The notes under the pieces are model-generated. The model saw only the letters and a list, made by a program, of their open reading frames with translations, searched no databases and had not been told where the DNA came from. Of a stretch of 23,716 nt of DNA, positions 6,648-14,726 are shown in pieces (position 1 is the first letter of the stretch; every line of letters starts with the position of its first letter). The translations under genes were made by a program, and so were the position numbers. Where the stretch lies: assembly GCA_017526725.1 (NCBI GenBank), contig JAFXRA010000319.1, positions 1 through 23,716 on the forward strand, given 5' to 3'. The stretch comes from Candidatus Rifleibacteriota bacterium. GTDB lineage: Bacteria; Riflebacteria; Ozemobacteria; Ozemobacterales; Ozemobacteraceae.

Positions 6648-8285
6648 ATGAATAAAAAAGTAATATTTCTTGTTTTATTAGTATGCTGTACTCTATTAAT
6701 AACCGGGTGCGGCAAAAAAGAAATTCCGGAAAAGTATGCAAAACTTTTGGCTGATAAAAGCGGGGCTGTTGTAAGGCTTTGTTTTTATGGTTCACCGGAA
6801 GAAATAGATCCCTTAAAAGCTGCTGAATTAGAACATGATACAATGTTCTGCAATATGGTTTATGCATCGCCTTTAAGAAGAATAAGCAGCGGAACTTATG
6901 AACCTTATATGCTTGAAAGTTACGAAACCAGATTAGAAGGAAATAATCTGGTTGTTAGCGGCAAATGGAGACAGGGTTTAAAATGGCATGACGGAGTTAA
7001 TTTTGATCCATCAGAATTTGATTACTCTGTCAGTCAAATGATTGCTCCAGAAAAGAACAGTCCTTATTCTGAAGCAGCAAAGAAGATTGTTTCAATAAAG
7101 AATGATTCCGACAAGTTTGAAATTGTATTTCCTGATAACTCTATAAAATATTTAGATATGCTGTGTGCTGGCGTGCTCCCAGGGCATATTTTAAGCAAGG
7201 AAAAGATAGCCAGCGGCACAGTTGAAGAAGTATACAAAAATTTTATTGCTAAGCCTGTTGGTTTAGGGCCATACAAAGTTGTTGACAACGACAAGAACAA
7301 ATATATGCTTTTGGAACCAGACCCCAATTTTTATGACGGTAAGGGTTCTAAAAGACCTAAGATTGCTATTATCTGTTCTTATGAACTTCAACAGACTTTA
7401 AGTGATTTCAGAGAAGACTTATTCGATTGGATGAGTGCGCCTTCTATGATTGCAGATCAGCTTCAGAATCTTGGTGTAGAAAATATTATATACGTTCAGC
7501 ATCCGAATCCTGCGGTTCTGACCTGGGTATTTAATACAAAAAGTGAAAAATTAAAAGATGTGAAAGTCAGAAAAGCACTTAATTTGATGATGGATAGAAG
7601 CAGTGCTAAGAATTCTTTTGGAAAAGGCGCTTCAGAATTGTTTGATAATCTGATTCCTTTGGGTGAAGCTTCAAAAAGCATGAGTGAACGTATTGAAGAA
7701 GGTAAGAAACTTCTTGATGAAGCTGGAGTTACAGATAAAAACAATGATGGTATAAGAGAATATAATGGGGCCGACTTTAAGATAGGTTTGCTGGTTAACA
7801 GTGACAGTATGAGCCGCAGAATAATTGCTGAAAAAATGTCAGAGCAATTAAAATCAGCAGGAATTCCAACGGAAATACAGATTGTTAACTGGAATGACTT
7901 TGTTAATGGAAAGCTTAAAAAGGGAGAATTCGATACTGCTTTGTTAAGTTATCATATTAGCGATAACTGCAGCATGAAATCTCTTTTTGCCACTAAAAAG
8001 GCAGAAGATTCAGACAGTCTTAATTTCACTGGAATCAGCGATGAAGAGTTAGATAGAAATCTAGATATTCTTGATATGGCTGTTACAAATGAAAACAAAG
8101 CAGAAGCTTATAGAAAAGTAAACGAAAAGCTTTCTGAACTTTGCCCCTGTGCATTTATTATAAGACCCTGCAATCTATCTTTAATTCATGGTAGTCCGGT
8201 TCAAACAGTTAAGTCTGAAACAACATTGTGGAATGAGGTTTTTAACTGGAAACTAATGTTTGGTAAAGAAGATTCGAAACTGTAA
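6648..8285 (+). CDS. Oligopeptide/dipeptide ABC transporter solute-binding lipoprotein (SBP family 5)
   Basis: A 545-residue lipoprotein that captures peptides or a similar substrate outside the inner membrane. The start at ATG 6648 gives a compact signal peptide ending in lipobox I-T-G-C (Cys21); an in-frame ATG at 6633 would add five residues. Family 5 features follow: YEPYMLESYE, GLKWHDGVNFDPSEFDYSV, KPVGLGPYKVV, VRKALNLMMDRS, and the Asp/Asn loop TDKNNDGIREYNG typical of this family. The start lies just after the TGA of the ligase gene (TGATAATATG), suggesting translational coupling. The gene is followed two bases later by an OppD-like ATPase, so all three transport genes form one unit. 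The substrate cannot be read from the sequence; peptides are most likely, but nickel or sugars occur in this family. Confidence 0.9.
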   Translation: MNKKVIFLVLLVCCTLLITGCGKKEIPEKYAKLLADKSGAVVRLCFYGSPEEIDPLKAAELEHDTMFCNMVYASPLRRISSGTYEPYMLESYETRLEGNNLVVSGKWRQGLKWHDGVNFDPSEFDYSVSQMIAPEKNSPYSEAAKKIVSIKNDSDKFEIVFPDNSIKYLDMLCAGVLPGHILSKEKIASGTVEEVYKNFIAKPVGLGPYKVVDNDKNKYMLLEPDPNFYDGKGSKRPKIAIICSYELQQTLSDFREDLFDWMSAPSMIADQLQNLGVENIIYVQHPNPAVLTWVFNTKSEKLKDVKVRKALNLMMDRSSAKNSFGKGASELFDNLIPLGEASKSMSERIEEGKKLLDEAGVTDKNNDGIREYNGADFKIGLLVNSDSMSRRIIAEKMSEQLKSAGIPTEIQIVNWNDFVNGKLKKGEFDTALLSYHISDNCSMKSLFATKKAEDSDSLNFTGISDEELDRNLDILDMAVTNENKAEAYRKVNEKLSELCPCAFIIRPCNLSLIHGSPVQTVKSETTLWNEVFNWKLMFGKEDSKL

Positions 8286-8287
8286 AA

Positions 8288-9247
8288 ATGTTAAAGATAG
8301 ATAATTACAGTTTAACTTTAAGTGGAACAGAAGGGCAGGCTTTACCTGTTTTAGAAAATATCAGCCTTCACGTAAAGAAGGGAACCTGTCTCGGCTTAGC
8401 CGGCGAGTCAGGCTCCGGCAAGTCTGTTATGGCGATGAGTGTTGTGGGGCTTATTCCTAAAGCTTCAATAAAAGGCTTTGAAGGCCATATTTATGTGGAC
8501 GGCACGGAAACAACAAATGCTTCAGAGAAGGATTTGAACAGAATCAGAGGTAAAGAAGTAGGTTTTATTTTTCAAGAGCCTATGACGGCAATGAACCCTT
8601 TGATGAAGCTTTCTGAGCAGATTAGCGAAGTCGTTTATGCTCATAATGACAAAGTTACAAAAAGTGAAGCGGATAAGTTAGTCATTAGAGCTTTATTAAG
8701 AGCTGGTTTCAAGGATCCTGAAAAATTTTTGGATTCTTACCCTCATCAGTTGAGCGGCGGTATGAGACAGCGCGCTATGATAGCTATGGCTCTGGTTATG
8801 GACCCTAAGCTGATTATAGCTGATGAACCAACAACTGCAATAGATGCTGAATTACAGATTCAGCTCCTTAAAGAGTTAAGACAGCAGATTGATGAACAAG
8901 GCTTGAGTATGCTGTTTATCAGCCACGACTTAGGGGTTCTAAGAAGTATTTCTGATAACATTGCTGTTCTGTATGCTGGCAATTTGATGGAAGTCGGGCC
9001 TGCAGATGAAATATTGAAAAATCCAAAACATCCTTATACTGCTGATTTGATATCTGCTCTTCCAAGACTTGTAAAAGAACGTAAGCTACCTAAGCCTATT
9101 GAGGGAACTTTGCCTTCGTTAGATAACAAACCACAGGGATGTGTTTATGCAGACAGGTGTAGCAGAGCTAATGATAAGTGCAGGGATAAAAGACCTGAAT
9201 TAACTCAGGTTGGAGAAAATCACTGTGCGGCGTGTTGGAGCATATAG
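8288..9247 (+). CDS. oppD: Peptide-type ABC transporter ATPase, OppD/DppD-like
   Basis: A 319-residue cytoplasmic ATPase that powers import. Motifs are complete: Walker A GESGSGKS (39-46), Q-loop FQEP, signature LSGGMRQRA (155-163), Walker B LIIADEP with Glu180, and H-loop His213. The C-terminal extension has the NPKHPYT segment and a Cys-rich tail (C-x5-C-x6-C, later C-x2-C). Cys clusters at this place in the OppD/DppD family have been linked to a [4Fe-4S] cluster. It starts 2 bases after the binding-protein gene with no clear ribosome site, so translation is probably coupled. OppD versus DppD cannot be decided. No permease gene lies next to it, which is unusual. Confidence 0.92.
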   Translation: MLKIDNYSLTLSGTEGQALPVLENISLHVKKGTCLGLAGESGSGKSVMAMSVVGLIPKASIKGFEGHIYVDGTETTNASEKDLNRIRGKEVGFIFQEPMTAMNPLMKLSEQISEVVYAHNDKVTKSEADKLVIRALLRAGFKDPEKFLDSYPHQLSGGMRQRAMIAMALVMDPKLIIADEPTTAIDAELQIQLLKELRQQIDEQGLSMLFISHDLGVLRSISDNIAVLYAGNLMEVGPADEILKNPKHPYTADLISALPRLVKERKLPKPIEGTLPSLDNKPQGCVYADRCSRANDKCRDKRPELTQVGENHCAACWSI

Positions 9248-9275
9248 AGCGGAGAGCAACAGAGCGGAGAGCAAC
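9246..9275. repeat. Perfect 15-bp tandem duplication at the oppD stop
   Basis: AGAGCGGAGAGCAAC occurs at 9246-9260 and again at 9261-9275, with no gap. The first copy includes the last two bases of the oppD stop codon. It leads directly into the hairpin element. Confidence 0.8.
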
Positions 9276-9276
9276 C

Positions 9277-9345
9277 GCTGGCTTCGCCAGCAGCCCCTTC
9301 AGTCACATATGTGACAGCTTCCCCGCTTCGCGCGGGGCAGCATCG
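9277..9345. repeat. Hairpin-rich intergenic element (copy B)
   Basis: Consecutive hairpins fill this gap: GCTGGC-TTC-GCCAGC (9277-9291), the perfect palindrome GTCACAT/ATGTGAC (9302-9315) and CCCCGC-TTCGC-GCGGGG (9321-9337), ending GGGGCAGCATCGG. The same order (CTTCAGTCAC, GTGACAGCTTCCC, GCGGGGCAGCATCGG) is found at 22420-22469, so the two are copies of one element. It separates the two ATPase genes and is probably transcribed with them. A TAAGGGTTAAGGG repeat follows at 9361-9373. Confidence 0.7.
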
Positions 9346-9381
9346 GGATTTAGATGAACTTAAGGGTTAAGGGATTATTAG

Positions 9382-10206
9382 ATGGAAGAAGAAATACTTA
9401 GAGTAGATGGATTATGTAAGAGTTTTGTGGTTGAAAAAAGCCTTACTGGCAAAATCTCACAATTATTAAAGAATGAAAAGCCAGAAGTTGTAAATGCACT
9501 TAATAATGTTTCTTTTAGTGTAAAAAAAGGTGAGATTCTTGGAATATTAGGAGAATCCGGTTCTGGCAAATCAACCTTAGCCAGAGTTCTTATGGGAATT
9601 CATAATGCGGATTCTGGAAGTGCTGAACTTTTGGGAAGAAAATTACCGGGTGACAGCAGAGATGAACGCATGCAAAACCTTAGAGATATGCAAATGGTTT
9701 TTCAGGACCCCTTTGGTTCACTTGACCCAAGAATGACTGTTAGAAATATATTGCTGGAACCAATAAAAATTCATGGTTTGAAAATAGACGGGGACCTTGA
9801 GGATTTTCTTGCAAATGCTTTGGAAGAAGTGGGATTGCCTAAAGATTGTCTGGATAAGTATCCGTCTCAATTTAGCGGCGGTCAAAGACAGAGAATAGGT
9901 ATCTGCCGTGCATTGATATTAAATCCAAAACTAATTATAGCTGACGAAGCTGTTTCTGCTCTTGACGTTTCAGTTCAGGCTCAAATCCTTGAGTTGCTTA
10001 TTAATTTGAAAGAGAATAGAGGATTATCTATGATTTTTATTTCCCATGATGTTGCTGTTGTCAGACAAATAGCTGACAGAATAATAATACTATATCATGG
10101 GAATATTGTAGAGGAAGTTGATGCAGACTCATTGCTGAGTGGTGTAAAGCATGAATACAGCCAAAAACTTCTTAATGCCGCCTTATCGCTGAGAGAAGGC
10201 AAGTAA
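9382..10206 (+). CDS. oppF: Peptide-type ABC transporter ATPase, OppF/DppF-like
   Basis: A 274-residue ATPase, partner of the OppD-like protein. It has Walker A GESGSGKS (57-64), Q-loop FQDPFGSLDPR, signature FSGGQRQR (164-171), Walker B LIIADEA with Glu189, and H-loop His222. QDPFGSLDPRMTV is typical of the OppF/DppF branch. The C-terminus stops soon after HEYSQKLLNA, so the usual extension with further Cys residues (about 40-60 residues) is missing. The two ATPases would form a heterodimer under two permeases that are not in this window. AAGGGA at 9369-9374 is 7 bases before the ATG. A 134-bp hairpin-rich gap separates it from oppD. No terminator is seen before the next promoter, 11 bases on. 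Confidence 0.9.
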   Translation: MEEEILRVDGLCKSFVVEKSLTGKISQLLKNEKPEVVNALNNVSFSVKKGEILGILGESGSGKSTLARVLMGIHNADSGSAELLGRKLPGDSRDERMQNLRDMQMVFQDPFGSLDPRMTVRNILLEPIKIHGLKIDGDLEDFLANALEEVGLPKDCLDKYPSQFSGGQRQRIGICRALILNPKLIIADEAVSALDVSVQAQILELLINLKENRGLSMIFISHDVAVVRQIADRIIILYHGNIVEEVDADSLLSGVKHEYSQKLLNAALSLREGK

Positions 10207-10217
10207 CTTCAAAAAAA

Positions 10218-10246
10218 TTGACACCAAAGATTGAGTGTTTTATAAT
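10218..10246 (+). promoter_or_regulatory. Perfect consensus sigma-70 promoter of the DUF6754/GlmL operon
   Basis: TTGACA at 10218-10223, a 17-bp spacer and TATAAT at 10241-10246: both hexamers and the spacing match the consensus exactly. The expected start is near 10253, giving a leader of about 25 bases with TGGAGG (10265-10270) 7 bases before ATG 10278. It implies strong expression unless a repressor acts here; no obvious operator palindrome overlaps it. Confidence 0.92.
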
Positions 10247-10277
10247 TTTTACATATTTTGTTGATGGAGGTTTATCC

Positions 10278-11834
10278 ATGAGCGTTTTACGGCGACCGCC
10301 CAGAGAACTGCTTATGCTGTTTGTTGCAGTGCTCTGTCTGGTAGCAACTTTCACTCTGTATGCACAGAGCGAAGAAGTGCCTGTTTCAACCTCTGAACCT
10401 GTCGTTACAAACAACGAACCTGTTGTTCCTGCTGAACCCTCAGCAGTAGAAAAAGCGGCAGATAATCAGCCTGTAACAGTTACAGATGTCAAAGATGCAG
10501 TAAAAACATCTTTAGAAGTTATCGAAACTTCAATTTCGCCTGCTATACAAGAACAAGGCAAGGCTATTTCAATAGAAGTTTCTCCTGCAGATGAAGTTCC
10601 TGTAGATAATTCAGTTCCTGCTGTTGTTTTGTCTGATAGTATTCCAGCAGCTAATACTGAAAATGAACAGAATAATACTTCTGAAACATTGAATAAAACA
10701 AAAACTGTTTCAGAAGCAATAAAAGAAGAAGCTCCCGTAAATATGCAGCCAAGTGTTACTGCAGAACCTTTAACTGTAGAAAAGAACACTGAAGCTGTTA
10801 AAACAGTCGGTGCAGAACCTGTTGCAAAACCAGCTCTAGAACCTGCTCTAGTTGCTGAAACTCCCGCTCCTGCAAAAGAAGCTTCTGTTGAACCAACTCC
10901 TGCTCCTGTTAATTCTGTTGCCAATACAGCTGTTCAGGAAGAAAAGCCTGTTGAAGCTGCTGCAAAAGGAAGTGCAGAAGTTTCTGAAAAAGGTTTGGCT
11001 GAAGGTGCAGAAGCTGTTCCAGCACCTTATTATTTTGAAAGCAGTCGTGGTTCAACTTTAGCAGTAATAATAGTTCTTCTTGTATTTGTTTCTTATTATA
11101 CTTTCCAGGCTCAGCGCGGAAGAGAAATGTTTATTAGAAGAATAAGCGGTTTGTCTGCAATTGAAGACGCTGTTGGCCGTGCTACTGAAATGGGCCGCGG
11201 TGTTCTTTATGTTCCTGGTATCATGGATATGGACGATATTCAGACCATAGCCGGGGTTACTATTATGGGGCATGTAGCAAGAAAGACTGCTGAATACGAT
11301 ACAGACTTTTATGCTCCAATGACAAGAAGCTTTGTTATGTCTGTTGCTCAAGAAGTAGTAAAACAGGCATATATGGAAAAAGGTAGAGTTGATGCTTATA
11401 GACCAGATAGAATTAACTATCTGACAGATGACCAGTTTGGTTATGTTGCCGGTGTCGGCGGTATTATGATGCGTGATAAGCCAGCTGCTTGTTTCTATTT
11501 AGGAACATTCTACGCTGAATCATTGATATTAGCAGAAACTGGTAACTCTATCGGTGCTATTCAGATTGCAGGGACTGCAGAACCTTCTCAGATTCCATTC
11601 TTTGTTGCAGCTTGTGACTACACATTGATTGGTGAAGAATTGTTCGCTGCTTCTGCATATTTATCTAAGAATCCTAGAGAAGTAGGTTCTTTGAAAGGCC
11701 AAGACATGGTTAAAGTTGTAATCATTCTGGCTATTATTATAGGAACTCTTCTTGAAACAATTGCTGCAACAGACTATGGACAGAAAATCGGTTTTGGAAC
11801 TGCAGCAACGACCTTTATGGAATATTTGAAATAG
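10278..11834 (+). CDS. DUF6754 membrane protein with Pro/Ala/Glu/Val-rich segment
   Basis: A 518-residue protein of unknown function. Order: an N-terminal membrane helix or signal anchor (11-29); a low-complexity region rich in Pro, Ala, Glu, Val and Thr (31-250), probably extracytoplasmic; a second helix (258-277, LAVIIVLLVFVSYY); a conserved domain recognised as DUF6754 (about 280-475; GRGVLYVPGI, QTIAGVTIMGHVARKTAEYD, QIAGTAEPSQIPFFVAACDY, GEELFAASAYLS); and a last helix (about 479-497). The Gly/Ala-rich conserved domain would lie in the cytoplasm by this topology. It is first in the operon. The start at ATG 10278 has a good ribosome site; an upstream in-frame TTG at 10218 is part of the -35 box. 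Function cannot be assigned; by context it acts with the following membrane proteins and the GlmL-type ATPase. Confidence 0.85.
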   Translation: MSVLRRPPRELLMLFVAVLCLVATFTLYAQSEEVPVSTSEPVVTNNEPVVPAEPSAVEKAADNQPVTVTDVKDAVKTSLEVIETSISPAIQEQGKAISIEVSPADEVPVDNSVPAVVLSDSIPAANTENEQNNTSETLNKTKTVSEAIKEEAPVNMQPSVTAEPLTVEKNTEAVKTVGAEPVAKPALEPALVAETPAPAKEASVEPTPAPVNSVANTAVQEEKPVEAAAKGSAEVSEKGLAEGAEAVPAPYYFESSRGSTLAVIIVLLVFVSYYTFQAQRGREMFIRRISGLSAIEDAVGRATEMGRGVLYVPGIMDMDDIQTIAGVTIMGHVARKTAEYDTDFYAPMTRSFVMSVAQEVVKQAYMEKGRVDAYRPDRINYLTDDQFGYVAGVGGIMMRDKPAACFYLGTFYAESLILAETGNSIGAIQIAGTAEPSQIPFFVAACDYTLIGEELFAASAYLSKNPREVGSLKGQDMVKVVIILAIIIGTLLETIAATDYGQKIGFGTAATTFMEYLK

Positions 11835-11851
11835 GGAGGTAAAAAAGGAAT

Positions 11852-12760
11852 ATGCTATTTGTAAAAAGAACATTACCTCTTCTTATAACTTTCGTTTCCG
11901 GTATCATAATGATTATGGCTTTCTTCAGCGGACCGGCTCTTCCAAAATTAAAAGCCTTAGAAGAAATCTTTCCGCAGTGGATTCAGATTATTATGACTTT
12001 TACCATGATTCTGGGTGCCTTCAGTTTGATTCGCTTTAACTGCCAAAAAATTGCACGTAAACAGAACGGTTGGGGTTATTCAATGGTTTTGTTGGCAGGT
12101 TTTTTTGGAATGGCAGCATTAGGTATGATTTCAGGTTCTTGGCCTAAATATGACATAGAAATTAAAGAAGGACAATCCTATAAACTTATATCTGATGATA
12201 AGCTTAGTGACGAAGATGTTAAAGTAGAACAAATAAGTCTTACTAAAGAAGGAGCAAAGATAGCTACTGTTTATCGTGTTGATGCTAATGGTAATAAACT
12301 TGAAAAAGATTCAAAGAATAAAGATGCTTCTTTTAAAGTCTCAGCAGATAGATTAAAAAGTAATTTTAAAAGTAAAATTACTATATTGCAGCAGGTTATG
12401 TTTAATGGCGTTTTCAAGCCTGCTCAGTCTACAATGTTTGCTTTGTTGGCATTCTTCGTTGCATCTGCATCTTTCAGAGCGTTTAGAATTAAATCAAAGG
12501 AAGCTGGTTTGCTTATGTTCTCAGCTTTTATAGTTATGTTAGGAAATGTTCCATTAGGGAATATGCTTTCTAACCTGTTCTCTTATATTCCTTTGATTGG
12601 TAAATTCTTAGATATTGCAGCCATAAAAGAATGGATTATATCATACCCGAGTTCAGCAGCTCAGAGTGCTATTCTTATTGGTGCTATGCTTGGTTATATT
12701 TCTTCATCACTTAAGATTATATTTGGTGTTGAAAGAAGCCATCTTGGCGGAGAAGGTTGA
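11852..12760 (+). CDS. Polytopic membrane protein of the DUF6754 operon
   Basis: A 302-residue membrane protein that I cannot place in a named family. Six hydrophobic segments are visible (about 8-27, 43-62, 75-93, 195-212, 219-240 and 270-292). Between helices three and four is a soluble part (about 97-185), Lys/Asp-rich, with the sequence YDIEIKEGQSYKLISDDKL and predicted mixed strands and helices. GGGAGG at 11834-11839, 12 bases before the ATG, is the likely ribosome site, with an AAGGAA closer in. It lies 17 bases after the DUF6754 gene and 11 bases before the next gene, so it belongs to the same transcript. Probably a core membrane subunit of the same system, by context only. Confidence 0.75.
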   Translation: MLFVKRTLPLLITFVSGIIMIMAFFSGPALPKLKALEEIFPQWIQIIMTFTMILGAFSLIRFNCQKIARKQNGWGYSMVLLAGFFGMAALGMISGSWPKYDIEIKEGQSYKLISDDKLSDEDVKVEQISLTKEGAKIATVYRVDANGNKLEKDSKNKDASFKVSADRLKSNFKSKITILQQVMFNGVFKPAQSTMFALLAFFVASASFRAFRIKSKEAGLLMFSAFIVMLGNVPLGNMLSNLFSYIPLIGKFLDIAAIKEWIISYPSSAAQSAILIGAMLGYISSSLKIIFGVERSHLGGEG

Positions 12761-12771
12761 GGAGCGTAATT

Positions 12772-13674
12772 ATGGATATTTTCTTGAAACTTAAAAACCT
12801 TGACCGACGCTGGGTATATTTATGTGTTGCATTATCAGTCATTCTTCCAATGATATTTAAGTTTGAACTGCCTATTTATCCTGGTGCTGCAGTAAAAGGC
12901 ATTTATAATAAAATCGAATCTTTGGAACCGGGCAGCCGTGTATTCCTCTCATTTGATTTTGACCCTGCTGCTGAACCTGAATTAGGACCAGGGGCAATAG
13001 CAATATTTGTTCAGATGTTCAGAAGAAATATTAAGCCTATAATTGGTTGTAACTGGCCAGTAGGCAGTGAAATTGCTGAAAAATGCCTGAACGAAGCTAA
13101 GAAAATACACGAAGCAACTTATGAAGAATATAAGAGTGCTGGTAAACTTGTTCCCAATTGCGTTCTTAAACTAGAAAATGGTAAGGATTACGTTAATTTG
13201 GGTTACAAGCCGGGTGGAATTATTCATGTTAAGAATCTCTGCACTGATTTTATGGGGCCTTATCCTCAGGATAGAGAAGGCACTCCTACTGAAAATATGA
13301 GTATTTTCAAGACAGAAAGCGGCAGAAGATTCAGTATGAATGATATCTCTCTGATTATTAGTTATACTGCAGGAACAAATGGTATTGAAGCTTTCATCAG
13401 TAATGAAATCTTCCATAAAAGACCAATGGCTGCCGGTTGCACATCAGTTAATATTCCAAGATTTACCACTTATTTGCAAACTGGCCAATTGGTCGGCATG
13501 ATAGGGGGGTTACCTGGGGCAGCAGAATATGAAAGCCTTGTTGAATACAAGGGTGAAGGTCGTGCCGGTATGTCTCCTCAGTCTATCGCACACTTAGTAA
13601 TCATGATATTCATTATTCTTGGTAATCTTGCATTTATAGCTGAAAACCGAAAAACGAAAAAGAAAAAGGCTTAG
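12772..13674 (+). CDS. Conserved hypothetical protein with two end membrane helices (DUF6754 operon)
   Basis: A 300-residue protein with one membrane helix near each end (about 14-31 and 265-285) and a globular domain between them, ending in a basic tail KKKKA. The middle domain has LEPGSRVFLSFDFDPAAEPELGPG, GYKPGGI and, near the second helix, GMIGGLPGAAEYESLVEYKG. These look like conserved family signatures but I cannot name a function. ATG 12772 is chosen because GAGGAG (12759-12764) lies 7 bases upstream; an in-frame TTG at 12757 is inside the previous stop region. With both ends anchored, the globular domain probably sits outside the cytoplasm, or both ends are outside; this is undecided. 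Confidence 0.75.
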   Translation: MDIFLKLKNLDRRWVYLCVALSVILPMIFKFELPIYPGAAVKGIYNKIESLEPGSRVFLSFDFDPAAEPELGPGAIAIFVQMFRRNIKPIIGCNWPVGSEIAEKCLNEAKKIHEATYEEYKSAGKLVPNCVLKLENGKDYVNLGYKPGGIIHVKNLCTDFMGPYPQDREGTPTENMSIFKTESGRRFSMNDISLIISYTAGTNGIEAFISNEIFHKRPMAAGCTSVNIPRFTTYLQTGQLVGMIGGLPGAAEYESLVEYKGEGRAGMSPQSIAHLVIMIFIILGNLAFIAENRKTKKKKA

Positions 13675-13690
13675 TAAGGAGGATAAAATT

Positions 13691-14350
13691 ATGACATTAT
13701 CATTATCAATATGGATTGGTGCATTTATTACTCTTTGCTGCTTCAGCTTTCTTTACAAGGATAATCCTTTCTACCGCTTCGCAGAATCTCTCTTTGTAGG
13801 TGTTTCTGCCGGTTACTACTTGTCTGTTGTATATTTCCATCAGGTTTTAAAACCAAATCTGTTGGCAAAACTTTTCCCTACTATATTTGCTAGCGGGGAA
13901 GCTGCAAGTGCTGCACCAGATTATTGGTTGATTATTCCTGGTTTTCTTGGTTGTTTAATGCTTCTGAGATTTTCACCTAAGCTTGCCTGGGTAAGCAGAT
14001 TTACTGTTGCATTTGTTATGGGTGTTTCAACAGGTTTAACTATTGTTACCTCAGCTCAGCAGTATTTGATTCCTCAGATTGCCAAAGCAATAAAACCTAT
14101 TATTGTTGCTGGCAATGCTTGGCAGAGTTTTTCTAATCTAGTGCTTGTAGTTGGTTCAATAGCATGTCTATTCTATTTCTTCTTCAGCACAGAACATAGA
14201 GGTCCTGTTTACGGCAATTTGGCAAAGATAGGTATCTGGTTCCTGATGATTAGCTTCGGTGCTTCATTTGGAGCTACAGTAATGGGTCGTATTTCATTGT
14301 TGATCGGTCGTTTCAGTTTTCTGTTACACGATTGGCTGCATCTAATATGA
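13691..14350 (+). CDS. Six-helix membrane protein of the DUF6754 operon
   Basis: A 219-residue, almost wholly hydrophobic protein with about six membrane helices (near 2-20, 32-50, 78-92, 100-120, 143-165 and 178-205). The segment YKDNPFYRFAESLFVGVSAGYYL is strongly patterned and looks like a family signature; I do not recognise a named domain. TAAGGAGG at 13675-13682, 8 bases before the ATG, is the best ribosome site in the operon. The stop TGA (14348-14350) is followed closely by the next gene. By position it is a second membrane core subunit beside the 302-residue protein. Confidence 0.78.
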   Translation: MTLSLSIWIGAFITLCCFSFLYKDNPFYRFAESLFVGVSAGYYLSVVYFHQVLKPNLLAKLFPTIFASGEAASAAPDYWLIIPGFLGCLMLLRFSPKLAWVSRFTVAFVMGVSTGLTIVTSAQQYLIPQIAKAIKPIIVAGNAWQSFSNLVLVVGSIACLFYFFFSTEHRGPVYGNLAKIGIWFLMISFGASFGATVMGRISLLIGRFSFLLHDWLHLI

Positions 14351-14381
14351 CGTGACGCTGTTTAAAGGCAGGGCAGACATT

Positions 14382-14726
14382 ATGGGAATGTGGACAATAC
14401 CTGAAAAGGCTGAAGAACACTATAAATTCTCATCAGAAGTTCTGGATGAGTTTATTAATTCCCTTGCTGCAATTATAGTTGATAAGCAAATGTCTGCTCC
14501 GGCCCTGATAACGTTAGAAATGGCAAAACCCATTTCTCTAGTCAGTTACAGCGTGCTGGTTATTTTTGGTCCTTTACTTGATTTGCTATTTGACCCGGTC
14601 AAAATGGAAAAGTTTCAGGCTGTGATAGCTGATAGAGTCAGAATAGAACAGCTTATGACAACCATCGAAGACCTTGAATTAAAAAAGAAAGAAACTAAGG
14701 AAGGTGTATCTAGTGAGCAAGAGTGA
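14382..14726 (+). CDS. Small conserved protein of the DUF6754 operon
   Basis: A 114-residue protein with one hydrophobic stretch (about 40-67; PALITLEMAKPISLVSYSVLVIFGPLLDLLFD) and a charged, helical C-terminus (DRVRIEQLMTTIEDLELKKK) that could form a coiled coil. ATG 14382 is chosen because AGGG (14370-14373) lies 8 bases upstream. A GTG at 14352, two bases after the previous stop, would add ten residues and cannot be excluded. Its end overlaps the GlmL-type gene by 14 bases, so the two are translationally coupled. No function is known to me. It could be a peripheral membrane adaptor between the ATPase and the membrane subunits, which is inference from position. Confidence 0.7.
   Translation: MGMWTIPEKAEEHYKFSSEVLDEFINSLAAIIVDKQMSAPALITLEMAKPISLVSYSVLVIFGPLLDLLFDPVKMEKFQAVIADRVRIEQLMTTIEDLELKKKETKEGVSSEQE

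Noticed and set aside
10218..10277. In-frame TTG start for the DUF6754 gene
   Set aside because: This TTG is part of the -35 box TTGACA. ATG 10278 has TGGAGG 7 bases upstream and gives a proper N-terminal membrane anchor.
10466..10924. 152-codon open frame on the - strand
   Set aside because: It is a shadow of the low-complexity region of the DUF6754 gene and has a biased Ser/Thr/Ala composition with no ribosome site.
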